Positions 17,863 through 26,025 of a stretch of DNA of 64,000 nt are shown piece after piece. The stretch is taken from positions 490,085-554,084 of the forward strand of contig NZ_JAMWYS010000024.1 of assembly GCF_023914155.1 (NCBI RefSeq). Reading direction: 5' to 3'. The notes beneath the pieces are model-generated. The model was not told the origin of the DNA. It ran no database searches and saw only the letters and a list, made by a program, of their open reading frames with translations. Made by a program: the position numbers and the translations under genes. The DNA is from Solitalea agri. Lineage in GTDB: Bacteria > Bacteroidota > Bacteroidia > Sphingobacteriales > Sphingobacteriaceae. The first letter of the stretch is position 1. Each line of letters opens with the position of its first letter.

Positions 17863-20142
17863 TTATTCCTCTACTAACGCAGCAACAGGTTTGTCAACAG
17901 TTTCACCTGTTTGTTTCTTACCGAATATTAATTTTAAAACAAACCAACATAAAGTAAGACAGCCTAAACCAAAAATAGTATCGCCAATAGCTCTTAACCA
18001 TTTTAGCGTAACCATTTCGGGTTGCTGCATGAACTCTGCTGAGCGGGCATACCACATGCCATGCTCAATACTTGCAATGGCTTGCCAAACTCCAACCGGC
18101 AATAAACTTAAAACAGCCATCAGCAATAAACCGATATTCAGCGACCAAAATGTAAAACTCAACAATTTTTCGTTCCAAGCCTGGTTTCGGTAGATGCTTC
18201 GTAAAACAAATAATAACAAACCAATACCTAACATACCGTAAACACCAAATAAAGCAGTATGACCATGTAATGGAGTGGTGTTTAGCCCTTGAACATAATA
18301 CAAGGCAATTGGAGGATTAATGATAAAGCCAAATATACCGGCTCCTAAAAAGTTCCAGAAGGCAACGGCAATCATAAAATAAATAGGCCATTTATAATCG
18401 ATCATCCAGGTTGAAGATTTTGACAACTGGTAATTATGAAACGCTTCATATCCAATTAACACCAGTGGAACCACTTCTAAAGCACTAAAGCTCGCACCCA
18501 AAGCCATTACTGCAGTTGGGGTACCTGTAAAATACAAATGGTGGAAAGTTCCGATAATACCACCCGACATAAATACGATGGTTGATAGCAGTACATTTAG
18601 GGTTGCTGTTTTGGTTTTTAAAAGACCCAATCGTACAAATAAGAAGGCAATTACCACGGTGGCAAAAACTTCAAAGAATCCTTCTACCCATAAATGCACA
18701 ACCCACCAGCGCCAGTACTCGGCAATTGCCAGATTGGTTTGGCGACCCCACATTAAACCAGCTCCATAAAACATTGCAATTGCCGCGCATGAAACCAGAA
18801 ACATGATAATCAAATTCTTCTCTTCGGCTTTTTTCTTAAAAATCGGAAGCAGAGGTCTAACCATTAATGCTAACCAAATGAATAGCCCCGTTAAAAGAAA
18901 TATTTGCCAGAATCGGCCTAAATCAACGTATTCATAACCTTGGTGACCAAACCAAAAATTATCAATCAGGTTAAGCTTTTGCATAACGCCCATCCACTGA
19001 CCAATCATCGATCCTACAACAATGATCAGCAAGGCAAAAAATAAGAAGTTCACTCCCAAAACCTGGAATTTTGGATCTTTACCGGTAACAGCTGGTGCGA
19101 TATATAGCCCGGTAGCCAACCATGCTGTGGCAATCCAGAAAATGGCCAATTGCGTATGCCAGGTTCGGGTTACTGCATAAGGAATAATATTACCTAGTTT
19201 TAGTCCATAAAAACCATCACCCTCTACACCATAATGTGCGGTGATAACACCCATTACAACCTGCAGTACAATAAGCAAAGCAACTACCCATAAATATTTT
19301 TTAACTGCCAGCATTGATGGAGTTATTCCCTGTTTTAACAAAGGATCTTTAGCCGGTGCTTCTGTATGCTCATCCTCCCCTGATCTAACATGATAAAACA
19401 CCATCACTCCAATAAAAAACAATAGCAAAATAATACTTACTCCCGACCAGGCCAGAAGCTCTTTAGTGGCAACATTCCCAACCAGGTCATCAGCAGGCCA
19501 GTTATGTGTGTATGAAACTGCTGAGCCCGGACGTTCAGTTACCGTTGCCCAGGTAGCCCAAAAGAAAAAAGCATTTAATTTCCTCATCCGTTCTGGATCC
19601 TTAATGGAGTTTTGAGGTATTGCATAGTGCCCCCTCAATTCAGAAAACTGAGGATCATTCATAAATAGTTTCGAGTAATAATTGCTTAACTCAGCAATAG
19701 CAGCCACTCGTTCATTTGATATAGTAATGGTTTTATCATTGGTGCTATACGTATTTTTTCGAATCTCTTTTTTAAACCTGATTTGCAAAGATGCTTTTTG
19801 CTCATCGTTCAGGTTTTCAAAACCAGTTTTATACGTAGCCCTTGCTGATTGATCGAGCATAAAAACGGCTTCTCGATGAAGCCAATCGGCCGTCCAATCG
19901 GGAGCGGTGTAAGCGCCATGCCCCCATACAGATCCTACTTCCTGTCCACCGATGCTTTGCCAAACATTCTGTCCGTCTTTAATTTCTTCAGCGGTAAAAA
20001 TAACTGTACCATTGGTGGCAACAATTTTATCCGGCATTGGAGGTGCCTCCTGATAAATTTTAAAGCCAAAATAGCCTAATACTGCAAATGAACTTGCTAA
20101 TACCAGGGAGAACAAAAGCCATAAACGTCTTTCCTTGTTCAT
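17863..20142 (-). CDS. norZ: Quinol-dependent nitric oxide reductase (qNOR)
   Basis: Single-chain NO reductase, 759 aa, that reduces NO to N2O with quinol. The N-terminal helix is followed by a periplasmic cytochrome c-like domain without heme motif ('GQNVWQSIGGQEVGSVWGHGA'), typical of qNOR. Then come about 13 helices. The heme b/FeB site is visible as 'RTWHTQLAIFWIATAWLA', 'WVVHLWVEGFFEVFA' with the conserved Glu, 'GTFHHLYFTGTP' and 'LHGHTALFGVYG'. No other denitrification gene is adjacent. A role in NO detoxification or partial denitrification is likely. Expression is probably controlled at repeated elements upstream (20168-20249). Confidence 0.95.
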   Translation of the reverse strand: MNKERRLWLLFSLVLASSFAVLGYFGFKIYQEAPPMPDKIVATNGTVIFTAEEIKDGQNVWQSIGGQEVGSVWGHGAYTAPDWTADWLHREAVFMLDQSARATYKTGFENLNDEQKASLQIRFKKEIRKNTYSTNDKTITISNERVAAIAELSNYYSKLFMNDPQFSELRGHYAIPQNSIKDPERMRKLNAFFFWATWATVTERPGSAVSYTHNWPADDLVGNVATKELLAWSGVSIILLLFFIGVMVFYHVRSGEDEHTEAPAKDPLLKQGITPSMLAVKKYLWVVALLIVLQVVMGVITAHYGVEGDGFYGLKLGNIIPYAVTRTWHTQLAIFWIATAWLATGLYIAPAVTGKDPKFQVLGVNFLFFALLIIVVGSMIGQWMGVMQKLNLIDNFWFGHQGYEYVDLGRFWQIFLLTGLFIWLALMVRPLLPIFKKKAEEKNLIIMFLVSCAAIAMFYGAGLMWGRQTNLAIAEYWRWWVVHLWVEGFFEVFATVVIAFLFVRLGLLKTKTATLNVLLSTIVFMSGGIIGTFHHLYFTGTPTAVMALGASFSALEVVPLVLIGYEAFHNYQLSKSSTWMIDYKWPIYFMIAVAFWNFLGAGIFGFIINPPIALYYVQGLNTTPLHGHTALFGVYGMLGIGLLLFVLRSIYRNQAWNEKLLSFTFWSLNIGLLLMAVLSLLPVGVWQAIASIEHGMWYARSAEFMQQPEMVTLKWLRAIGDTIFGLGCLTLCWFVLKLIFGKKQTGETVDKPVAALVEE

Positions 20143-20167
20143 ATTATTATTTGTTAGTTTATTATTA

Positions 20168-20249
20168 AATATATCTGTTAGTTAATTTTAAATAACAATA
20201 AGAAAATAATTTGTCAACATATTGCCAAATATATCTGCAAGTTAATTTT
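20168..20249 (-). promoter_or_regulatory. norZ promoter region with a repeated 23-base element
   Basis: AAATATATCTG..AGTTAATTTT occurs at 20168-20190 and 20227-20249, differing in two central bases. Read on the minus strand each unit is AAAATTAACT..CAGATATATTT and carries a -7-like TATATTTG (distal, perfect) or TATATTTA (proximal, 7 of 8). A third, weaker copy (AAACTAACAAATAATAAT) lies directly before the ATG. The repeats could be tandem promoters or binding sites of an NO-responsive regulator. Confidence 0.5.
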
Positions 20250-20395
20250 CAAGAAGAGTAATAAGCAGTGCTTTTACCTTTAGAATTTCAATTTATCTAA
20301 CAGCCACCCTGAAACGAATTGATACCAGCTGTAATGCTGGCGGATGAAGCATATAACTGTTGATTGCTTGGTTTCTGCGACAATATTAAGGTTTT

Positions 20396-20429
20396 AAATA
20401 ATAAAAGACAAAAATGTCTTTTATTATTT
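20396..20429. promoter_or_regulatory. Perfect 15-base AT-rich palindrome
   Basis: AAATAATAAAAGACA and TGTCTTTTATTATTT are exact reverse complements around AAAA. It lies in the 426-base gap between divergent norZ and the TetR operon, far from either stop codon, so an operator is more likely than a terminator. No regulator can be named. The rest of the gap holds only the promoters listed. Confidence 0.45.
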
Positions 20430-20537
20430 AAAAAAAAAAAGCGATTACAAACAACCTCAAAAACAACTCATTTAAACCACATTACAATAAACCATCATAA
20501 AAAACCATCAATAAAGTGACAATAATTTTTCATAAAT

Positions 20538-20560
20538 AAATGAACATTCACTTATATTTG
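20538..20560 (+). promoter_or_regulatory. tetR-operon promoter overlapped by a TetR-type operator
   Basis: A perfect -7 (TATATTTG, 20553-20560) lies 8 bases before the tetR ATG. Just upstream is AAATGAACATTCACTT (20538-20553), a symmetric TGAA-N2-TTCA core with near-symmetric flanks. That is the usual kind of site for AcrR/TetR proteins. Its position fits autorepression by the encoded regulator. Confidence 0.5.
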
Positions 20561-20568
20561 CTTCATAA

Positions 20569-21159
20569 ATGAGAACCAGAGACGAAAACAAGGAACAAGC
20601 CATTAGGCAACAGGCCATAGAAATGATCGTAAAATATGGCTTGGAAGGCTTTAGTATGCAGAAACTTGCCAAAGCGGCCAATGTATCCCCTGCCACTATG
20701 TATATTTATTATCAGGATAAAGAAGATCTGGTGTTGAGTTTAGGTACGGAAGTTTTCAATAAGATGCAGTTGTATAGTCTGAAGAATTTCAGTTCTGATT
20801 TAAGCTTTGACGAAGGCCTGAAACTACAATGGAAAAATCGTGCGGCCTTTTTCCTGGAAAACCCTTTAGATGTTCAATTTATTGAGCATTTGAGGTACTC
20901 CCCTGCTTTCAGAACTATTTCCCATACCATTAAAAACAGCTTCAAAGCAGAGATGGGAAAATTTGTTCATAACGCAGTCCTCAGAGGTGAACTGGTGCAA
21001 TTGCCATTTGAAGTTTATTGGTCGGTGGCCTTTTCTCCACTGTATCAATTGATGAAATTTCATACGCAAGGAGAAAGTTATGCATCCTCGAGCTTTGAAC
21101 TTACCGACGAAGTGATGGACCAAACACTTCAAGTAGTGCTAAAAGCGTTAAAACCTTAA
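20569..21159 (+). CDS. TetR/AcrR-family transcriptional regulator
   Basis: 196 aa. The helix-turn-helix is in residues about 12-55 ('AIEMIVKYGLEGFSMQKLAKAANVSP' reads as the helices, then 'TMYIYYQDKEDLVLSLG'). The C-terminal ligand domain is generic. It heads an operon with a small HMA-like protein and an MFS exporter (gaps of 50 and 9 bases), the usual arrangement for a repressor that controls an efflux pump. The inducer is unknown. Confidence 0.92.
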   Translation: MRTRDENKEQAIRQQAIEMIVKYGLEGFSMQKLAKAANVSPATMYIYYQDKEDLVLSLGTEVFNKMQLYSLKNFSSDLSFDEGLKLQWKNRAAFFLENPLDVQFIEHLRYSPAFRTISHTIKNSFKAEMGKFVHNAVLRGELVQLPFEVYWSVAFSPLYQLMKFHTQGESYASSSFELTDEVMDQTLQVVLKALKP

Positions 21160-21209
21160 TATTTCAATAGACCATCAAATGAATATTTAACTATAAAAAA
21201 CAATATCCT

Positions 21210-21446
21210 ATGTCGACTCTCTTACAAAACCGAACCATTCACATTTTTAAAACAAACATTCATGACCAACCTGATGTTAATGCCATTGCATCAGCACTCA
21301 ATAATTTACCGGGAATTCTAAAGTGGAATGTCGCTATCGACGATTGTGATAAAATTCTACGTATAGAATCTACCCAAACTGAACCTGACGAGTATATCGA
21401 TCTGGTTAAAACATTAGGCTACTCATGTGAAGAACTTACCTTTTAA
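21210..21446 (+). CDS. Small HMA/ferredoxin-fold-like protein without CxxC
   Basis: 78 aa, predicted beta-alpha-beta-beta-alpha-beta from its pattern: 'TIHIFKTNIHD', 'VNAIASALNNLPGILKWNVAIDD', 'ILRIESTQ', 'DEYIDLVKTLGYSCEELTF'. This is the shape of heavy-metal-associated (HMA) domains, and the closing 'LVKTLGYSCEEL' is typical. The metal-binding CxxC of the first loop is absent (the loop is 'TNIHDQPD'), so it probably does not carry copper in the usual way. It sits between a TetR regulator and an MFS exporter, 9 bases before the latter. Confidence 0.6.
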   Translation: MSTLLQNRTIHIFKTNIHDQPDVNAIASALNNLPGILKWNVAIDDCDKILRIESTQTEPDEYIDLVKTLGYSCEELTF

Positions 21447-21455
21447 TTAACTTTT

Positions 21456-22736
21456 ATGAACACACCCAAACATACTTTTTCAAGATATCAGATTTTCGTT
21501 ATCGCCATTTTGGCCATACTCCAGTTTACCATTATCCTCGACTTCATGGTGCTATCGCCATTGGGTCCATTTTTAATGAAAGAGCTCAACATGCATGCCT
21601 CACAGTTTGGCCTGGTGGTTTCGGCCTATGCTTTTAGTGCCGGAATTTCAGGGTTGCTGGCCGCCGGTTTTGCCGACAAGTTCGATCGCAAGCGCTTATT
21701 AATGTTCTTTTATATGGGTTTTATCCTGGGAACAGCATTATGTGCTATGGCACCTAACTTTGGCTTTTTACTTTTTGCACGTATTGTAACCGGTATTTTC
21801 GGTGGGGTAATTGGCTCTATTTCTTTTGCCATCATTACCGACTTGTTTAAAATGGAAGTGCGTGGACGCGTAATGGGTTTTGTACAAATGGCCTTCGCTG
21901 CAAGCCAGGTACTCGGTTTACCAATAGGATTGGTTTTAGCTAACCATTTCGGATGGCACGCCCCATTTTGGATGATCGCCGGTTTTGGTGTTGTATTAGG
22001 AATGGTGATGCTAGTTTACCTGCAACCTGTTAACGAGCACTTAAAGCTTAAAAGATCAGAGCACAATGCCTTTAAGCACCTTTCCCAAACCATTTCACAA
22101 CCAAATTACCTGAAGGCATTTTTGGGAACCACCTTATTAGCGACTGGAGGTTTTATGCTGATGCCGTTCGGTAGTGCATTTTCAACTCATAATATGGGAG
22201 TTCCAATTGAAAAACTATCATTGTTATATTTTGTAACAGGAATTTTCTCTATGATCCTGGGACCCCTAAGTGGTAAAATCAGCGACAAAATTGGCAAGTA
22301 TAAAATGTTTGTAATCGGTTCCATCATCAGTATAATTATGGTGGCCATTTATACCAATCTGGGTGTTACTCCACTTTGGACGGTCATTGGTCTTAACATC
22401 TTGTTATTCGCCGGTATTTCATCGAGAATGATCTCTGCTTCTGCACTGATGACCGCCGTTCCCAAAGCGCAGGATCGTGGTGCTTTTATGAGTATCAACT
22501 CTGCCATTCAGCAAATATCAGGGGGTATTGCGGCAACTGTTGCCGGTTTAATTGTAGTGGAAGCCAAGGATGGTAAACTCGAAAATTATAATGTTTTAGG
22601 TTACGTGGTTATCATTGCCATGGTGATTGCCATTGGCATGATGTATTTCATCAATAAACTAGTAATGGATCAGCTGCATGCAAAACCTGCAGAAAAACCA
22701 ACAGAAGAACCAGTGGAAATTATTGCAGAAGTTTAA
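21456..22736 (+). CDS. MFS transporter (drug/metabolite exporter type)
   Basis: 426 aa, 12 predicted helices. 'LSPLGPFLMKELNMHASQFGLVVSAYAFSAG' precedes the loop 2-3 motif A 'GFADKFDRKRLLMFFYMGF'. 'RIVTGIFGGVIGSISFAIITDLF' and 'RGRVMGFVQMAFAASQVLGLPIG' (motif C-like) follow, marking a proton-driven exporter of the DHA1 type. The third gene of the TetR operon; substrate unknown. A strong terminator lies 16 bases after the stop. Confidence 0.93.
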   Translation: MNTPKHTFSRYQIFVIAILAILQFTIILDFMVLSPLGPFLMKELNMHASQFGLVVSAYAFSAGISGLLAAGFADKFDRKRLLMFFYMGFILGTALCAMAPNFGFLLFARIVTGIFGGVIGSISFAIITDLFKMEVRGRVMGFVQMAFAASQVLGLPIGLVLANHFGWHAPFWMIAGFGVVLGMVMLVYLQPVNEHLKLKRSEHNAFKHLSQTISQPNYLKAFLGTTLLATGGFMLMPFGSAFSTHNMGVPIEKLSLLYFVTGIFSMILGPLSGKISDKIGKYKMFVIGSIISIIMVAIYTNLGVTPLWTVIGLNILLFAGISSRMISASALMTAVPKAQDRGAFMSINSAIQQISGGIAATVAGLIVVEAKDGKLENYNVLGYVVIIAMVIAIGMMYFINKLVMDQLHAKPAEKPTEEPVEIIAEV

Positions 22737-22751
22737 ATGCACATACAAAAA

Positions 22752-22783
22752 CAACGGGGCCGGTTGAGAAAGCGGCCCCGTTG
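22752..22783. terminator. Bidirectional terminator
   Basis: An 11-base perfect GC-rich stem (CAACGGGGCCG / CGGCCCCGTTG) with a 10-base loop, followed by TTTTT on the plus strand. It lies between the convergent MFS gene and the CBM9-like gene. Confidence 0.9.
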
Positions 22784-22786
22784 TTT

Positions 22787-23599
22787 TTATCTGGTTGCCA
22801 GCTGCAACTTTAGATCATATTTAATGGGTTCAGTATAAATTTCGTAGGCGTTTTCGGCTGGGTTAGGTAAATTATTCGGGCTAGCTGTATTAGAACGTCC
22901 TCCATTTCTTCTACCCATTCCATTCATCATTGCATAAAAATTTTGCTCCGGTAAAATATTTTTATCTATTCCCTGAACACGGACACCTATACTTAGCTCT
23001 TGTTTTCCCTTTTTAAAAGCTGAAGAATAAAATGCTTTAAATGGAATTACCGCTTCATAGATCAATGCATCATCTTCGTCCCAATCAAAACCTACCGACA
23101 CATTACTAACATTATTGTTCAATGCTTGCTTTCCATTGGCAAATGCATAAAAGCCACTCAAGATCATCTCTTTGTGATTTTCCTTTGCCCTTAAATGTAA
23201 ATCTTTAACCCCTAAACGCTCTCCGGGTTTAAAATCCCATTTAGGTTTTTCTCCTGGTTTCAGCTTTACAAATAATGGAAACTCGATTACCGTTGACGGT
23301 TTTTTCTCGGCTGCAGTATCAAGCACCAATTTCATCCCACCTAAAAAAATCTTAGCCTGCGTGGTTTTATCAAATACACGAAATGTTACATACAAATTTT
23401 CCTTGTCGTTGGCTATGGCATACTTAACCCTTCCACTTCTATCTACATTCTCATCTTCAATTGCATATCCCCAATCATCAAGTTTACCATCGGCTACTAC
23501 AGGCTTGGTTCTGAAAGTACTTTTAAATGTTTTTGTTGAACATGAATCTAATGTTACCAACATAAAAACGGGAGCGAACAAAAAAACTAACTTCTTCAT
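22787..23599 (-). CDS. Lipoprotein with CBM9/DOMON-like domain
   Basis: 270 aa. The signal ends in a lipobox ('LVTLDSCSTK'). Then 'FRTKPVVADGKLDDWG' and 'VKYAIANDKENLYVTFRVFDKTTQAKIF' match the start of CBM9-like beta-sandwich domains ('DG.lddW', 'nd.dnLYv'). The second half ('VGFDWDEDDALIYEAVIPFKAF') completes it. Such domains bind carbohydrate or heme, or serve as structural modules. It has a single gene context with no partner, so a role cannot be given. Confidence is good for the lipoprotein, moderate for the domain. Confidence 0.75.
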   Translation of the reverse strand: MKKLVFLFAPVFMLVTLDSCSTKTFKSTFRTKPVVADGKLDDWGYAIEDENVDRSGRVKYAIANDKENLYVTFRVFDKTTQAKIFLGGMKLVLDTAAEKKPSTVIEFPLFVKLKPGEKPKWDFKPGERLGVKDLHLRAKENHKEMILSGFYAFANGKQALNNNVSNVSVGFDWDEDDALIYEAVIPFKAFYSSAFKKGKQELSIGVRVQGIDKNILPEQNFYAMMNGMGRRNGGRSNTASPNNLPNPAENAYEIYTEPIKYDLKLQLATR

Positions 23600-23804
23600 G
23601 AATTTGTTTACAAAACTGTTTCGAACGGTTCTAATATCTTAAAAAATGCTGTTTAAAATCCTTTTAACCTAAGACAAAAAATAAAGTCTTTAGTTTAATC
23701 TCAAAGTATCTTCTTCCTTTTTAAGATACGAATAAGAGAACTAAAAAGTACATTTTAGTGCAAAAACTTATCCCTAACTTCGCCCCTTCAAAATTATTGA
23801 TTGA

Positions 23805-25706
23805 ATGAATCTTCTTTCTGCAGAAAATATATCAAAATCATTAGGGTTGCGCGTTTTGTTCAGCAATTTAACCTTTGGAATTAACCAGGGACAAAAAGTC
23901 GCGTTGATTGCCAAGAACGGAACCGGAAAAACTACCCTGCTTAAAATATTGGCTGGTAAAGACAGCTGCGATACAGGAACTGTTTCTGTTCGGAAAGATA
24001 TTAAAATTGCTTTCCTCGACCAAGAGCCTGATTTACCTTTAGACCGATCGATTTTTGATGCGGTTTATGATGCGGAAAACCCGTTGCTTAAAACCATTAT
24101 GGCTTATGAGCTGGCATTGGAAAACCATGATAACATGAAAGCCATGCAAAAAGCCATTGACCAAATGGACTCAATGCTGGCATGGGATTATGAGCAGCGA
24201 ATAAAACAGATTTTGGGAGAGTTAAAGATCTTCGATCTGCACCAGCAAATTGGCTCGCTTTCGGGTGGGCAAAAGAAACGAGTGGCTATGGCCATGGCAC
24301 TGGTACAAAACCCTGATCTTTTAATTTTAGATGAGCCCACCAACCACCTGGATTTCGATATGGTGGAATGGTTGGAAGAATATCTTGAAACTGAAAAGGT
24401 TTCCTTACTAATGGTTACTCACGACCGTTATTTCCTTGATCGTGTTTGTAATCAAATTTTAGAAATGGAAAACGGCCAGTTATATTCCTATTCAGGTAAT
24501 TACAGTTATTTCCTGGAGAAGAAAGCGGAGCGCGAAGCCACTTCAGCTGCCACTATTGATAAGGCCAAAAACCTATACAATACAGAATTAGAATGGATGC
24601 GACGCATGCCAAAAGCACGTGGTACCAAGTCAAAGGCTCGTATCGATTCGTTTTACGAAACAGAGAAAATTGCTAAACAACGTTTAGAAAATAAAAAGGT
24701 TCAGCTCGATATTCAGATGAATCGCTTGGGCGGTAAAATCCTGGAACTGCATCATTTGAAAAAAAGCTTTAGCGACCGAAAGATGGTCGACAATTTCAGT
24801 TATGTGTTTAAGCGTAATGACCGTATTGGCATTGTAGGTGTTAATGGTGCCGGTAAATCCACTTTTTTAAAGTTACTTACCGGAGAACTGGAACCTGATG
24901 GTGGTAAAATTGTAACCGGAGAAACCGTTGTTTTTGGCTATTACAACCAGGATGGAATGAAATTACCTGAAGACAAGCGGGTAATTGAAGTGGTGAAAGA
25001 TATTGCCGAGTTTATTCCAATGGCAAAAGGCAAAAGCCTTACGGCTGCACAGTTGTTAGAACGATTCCTTTTCTCTGGCGATCAGCAATATACTTATGTT
25101 TCAAAACTTTCAGGTGGTGAACGTCGCCGTTTGTACTTGTGTACATTGCTGATGAAGAACCCGAATTTTTTGATTCTCGATGAGCCTACCAACGACCTCG
25201 ACATTATGACCTTACAGGTTTTGGAGGATTTTCTGGAAGATTTCCCGGGCTGTTTATTGATCGTTTCGCACGACCGTTATTTCATGGACCGATTAACCAC
25301 ACACCTGTTCATTTTTGAGGGTGATGGTATTATTACTGATTTTAACGGGGATTACGGCGATTACCGCGATTACATGCTGATTAAAAAATCGGAAAAGAAA
25401 TCGGATGCTGAGAACCTAAAATTGGAAGCAAAGAGTCAAAAAATAGAAACAGAAACTGTTGCCCCTACTTCTAAGCCGGTTGAGAAAACCCGCAAAATGA
25501 CGTTCAAAGAAAAGCACGAATTTGAGCAGATTGAAAAAGACATGGCGGCTTTGGAAAATAGAAAAGCTGAGATCACGACAATTTTCGAAAACCCATCTGT
25601 AAATGCCGATGAATTGCAAAAACTTTCAGCCGAAATGGAGCAAATAATAAATGCTTTAGAGGAAAAAGAACTGAGATGGCTAGAGCTTAGTGAGTTACAA
25701 AGCTAA
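23805..25706 (+). CDS. uup: ABC-F ATPase, Uup type
   Basis: 633 aa with two ABC domains and no membrane part. First Walker A 'AKNGTGKTTLLKILAG', signature 'LSGGQKKRVAMAMAL', Walker B 'LLILDEPTNHLDFDM'; the second domain has 'GVNGAGKSTFLKLLTG', 'LSGGERRRLYLCTLL' and 'FLILDEPTNDLDI'. Between them is the P-site tRNA interaction motif linker ('RMPKARGTKSKARIDSFYE'). A C-terminal coiled coil (about residues 555-633, 'FEQIEKDMAALENRKAEI') is the mark of Uup. Uup-type proteins act on the ribosome and on branched DNA. The symbol is given by domain layout. Confidence 0.88.
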   Translation: MNLLSAENISKSLGLRVLFSNLTFGINQGQKVALIAKNGTGKTTLLKILAGKDSCDTGTVSVRKDIKIAFLDQEPDLPLDRSIFDAVYDAENPLLKTIMAYELALENHDNMKAMQKAIDQMDSMLAWDYEQRIKQILGELKIFDLHQQIGSLSGGQKKRVAMAMALVQNPDLLILDEPTNHLDFDMVEWLEEYLETEKVSLLMVTHDRYFLDRVCNQILEMENGQLYSYSGNYSYFLEKKAEREATSAATIDKAKNLYNTELEWMRRMPKARGTKSKARIDSFYETEKIAKQRLENKKVQLDIQMNRLGGKILELHHLKKSFSDRKMVDNFSYVFKRNDRIGIVGVNGAGKSTFLKLLTGELEPDGGKIVTGETVVFGYYNQDGMKLPEDKRVIEVVKDIAEFIPMAKGKSLTAAQLLERFLFSGDQQYTYVSKLSGGERRRLYLCTLLMKNPNFLILDEPTNDLDIMTLQVLEDFLEDFPGCLLIVSHDRYFMDRLTTHLFIFEGDGIITDFNGDYGDYRDYMLIKKSEKKSDAENLKLEAKSQKIETETVAPTSKPVEKTRKMTFKEKHEFEQIEKDMAALENRKAEITTIFENPSVNADELQKLSAEMEQIINALEEKELRWLELSELQS

Positions 25707-25723
25707 CCTCCATATAAAATCAG

Positions 25724-25758
25724 AAAAAGAGCGTCCCGAAAATATGGACGCTCTTTTT
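25724..25758. terminator. Terminator after the Uup-type gene
   Basis: A 13-base stem (AAAAAGAGCGTCC / GGACGCTCTTTTT) with a 9-base loop ends in a T-run on both strands. It lies 17 bases after the stop. Confidence 0.88.
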
Positions 25759-25819
25759 GTTTATAGCTTCTCTTTGGGAGATTATTTTTTCCTATATTGA
25801 AATTAAAATAACCAGCATT

Positions 25820-25892
<73 letters not shown>

Positions 25893-25993
25893 CAAGATTT
25901 CTCATAATACGCTGTAAATCTATTATTTACAGCGTATTTTATTTTAGCGAGCAAGCCTACGATTTCTCTCTCCATAATCCGATGTCTTTCTTT

Positions 25994-26001
25994 TATCTTT
26001 G
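25994..26001 (+). promoter_or_regulatory. -7 element of the second ABC-F gene
   Basis: TATCTTTG matches TAnnTTTG exactly, placing the start of transcription near 26008. This rules out the TTG at 25999 as start codon and leaves the GTG at 26026. Confidence 0.6.
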
Positions 26002-26025
26002 CCGCCAATTCAATTTTTCCATACA

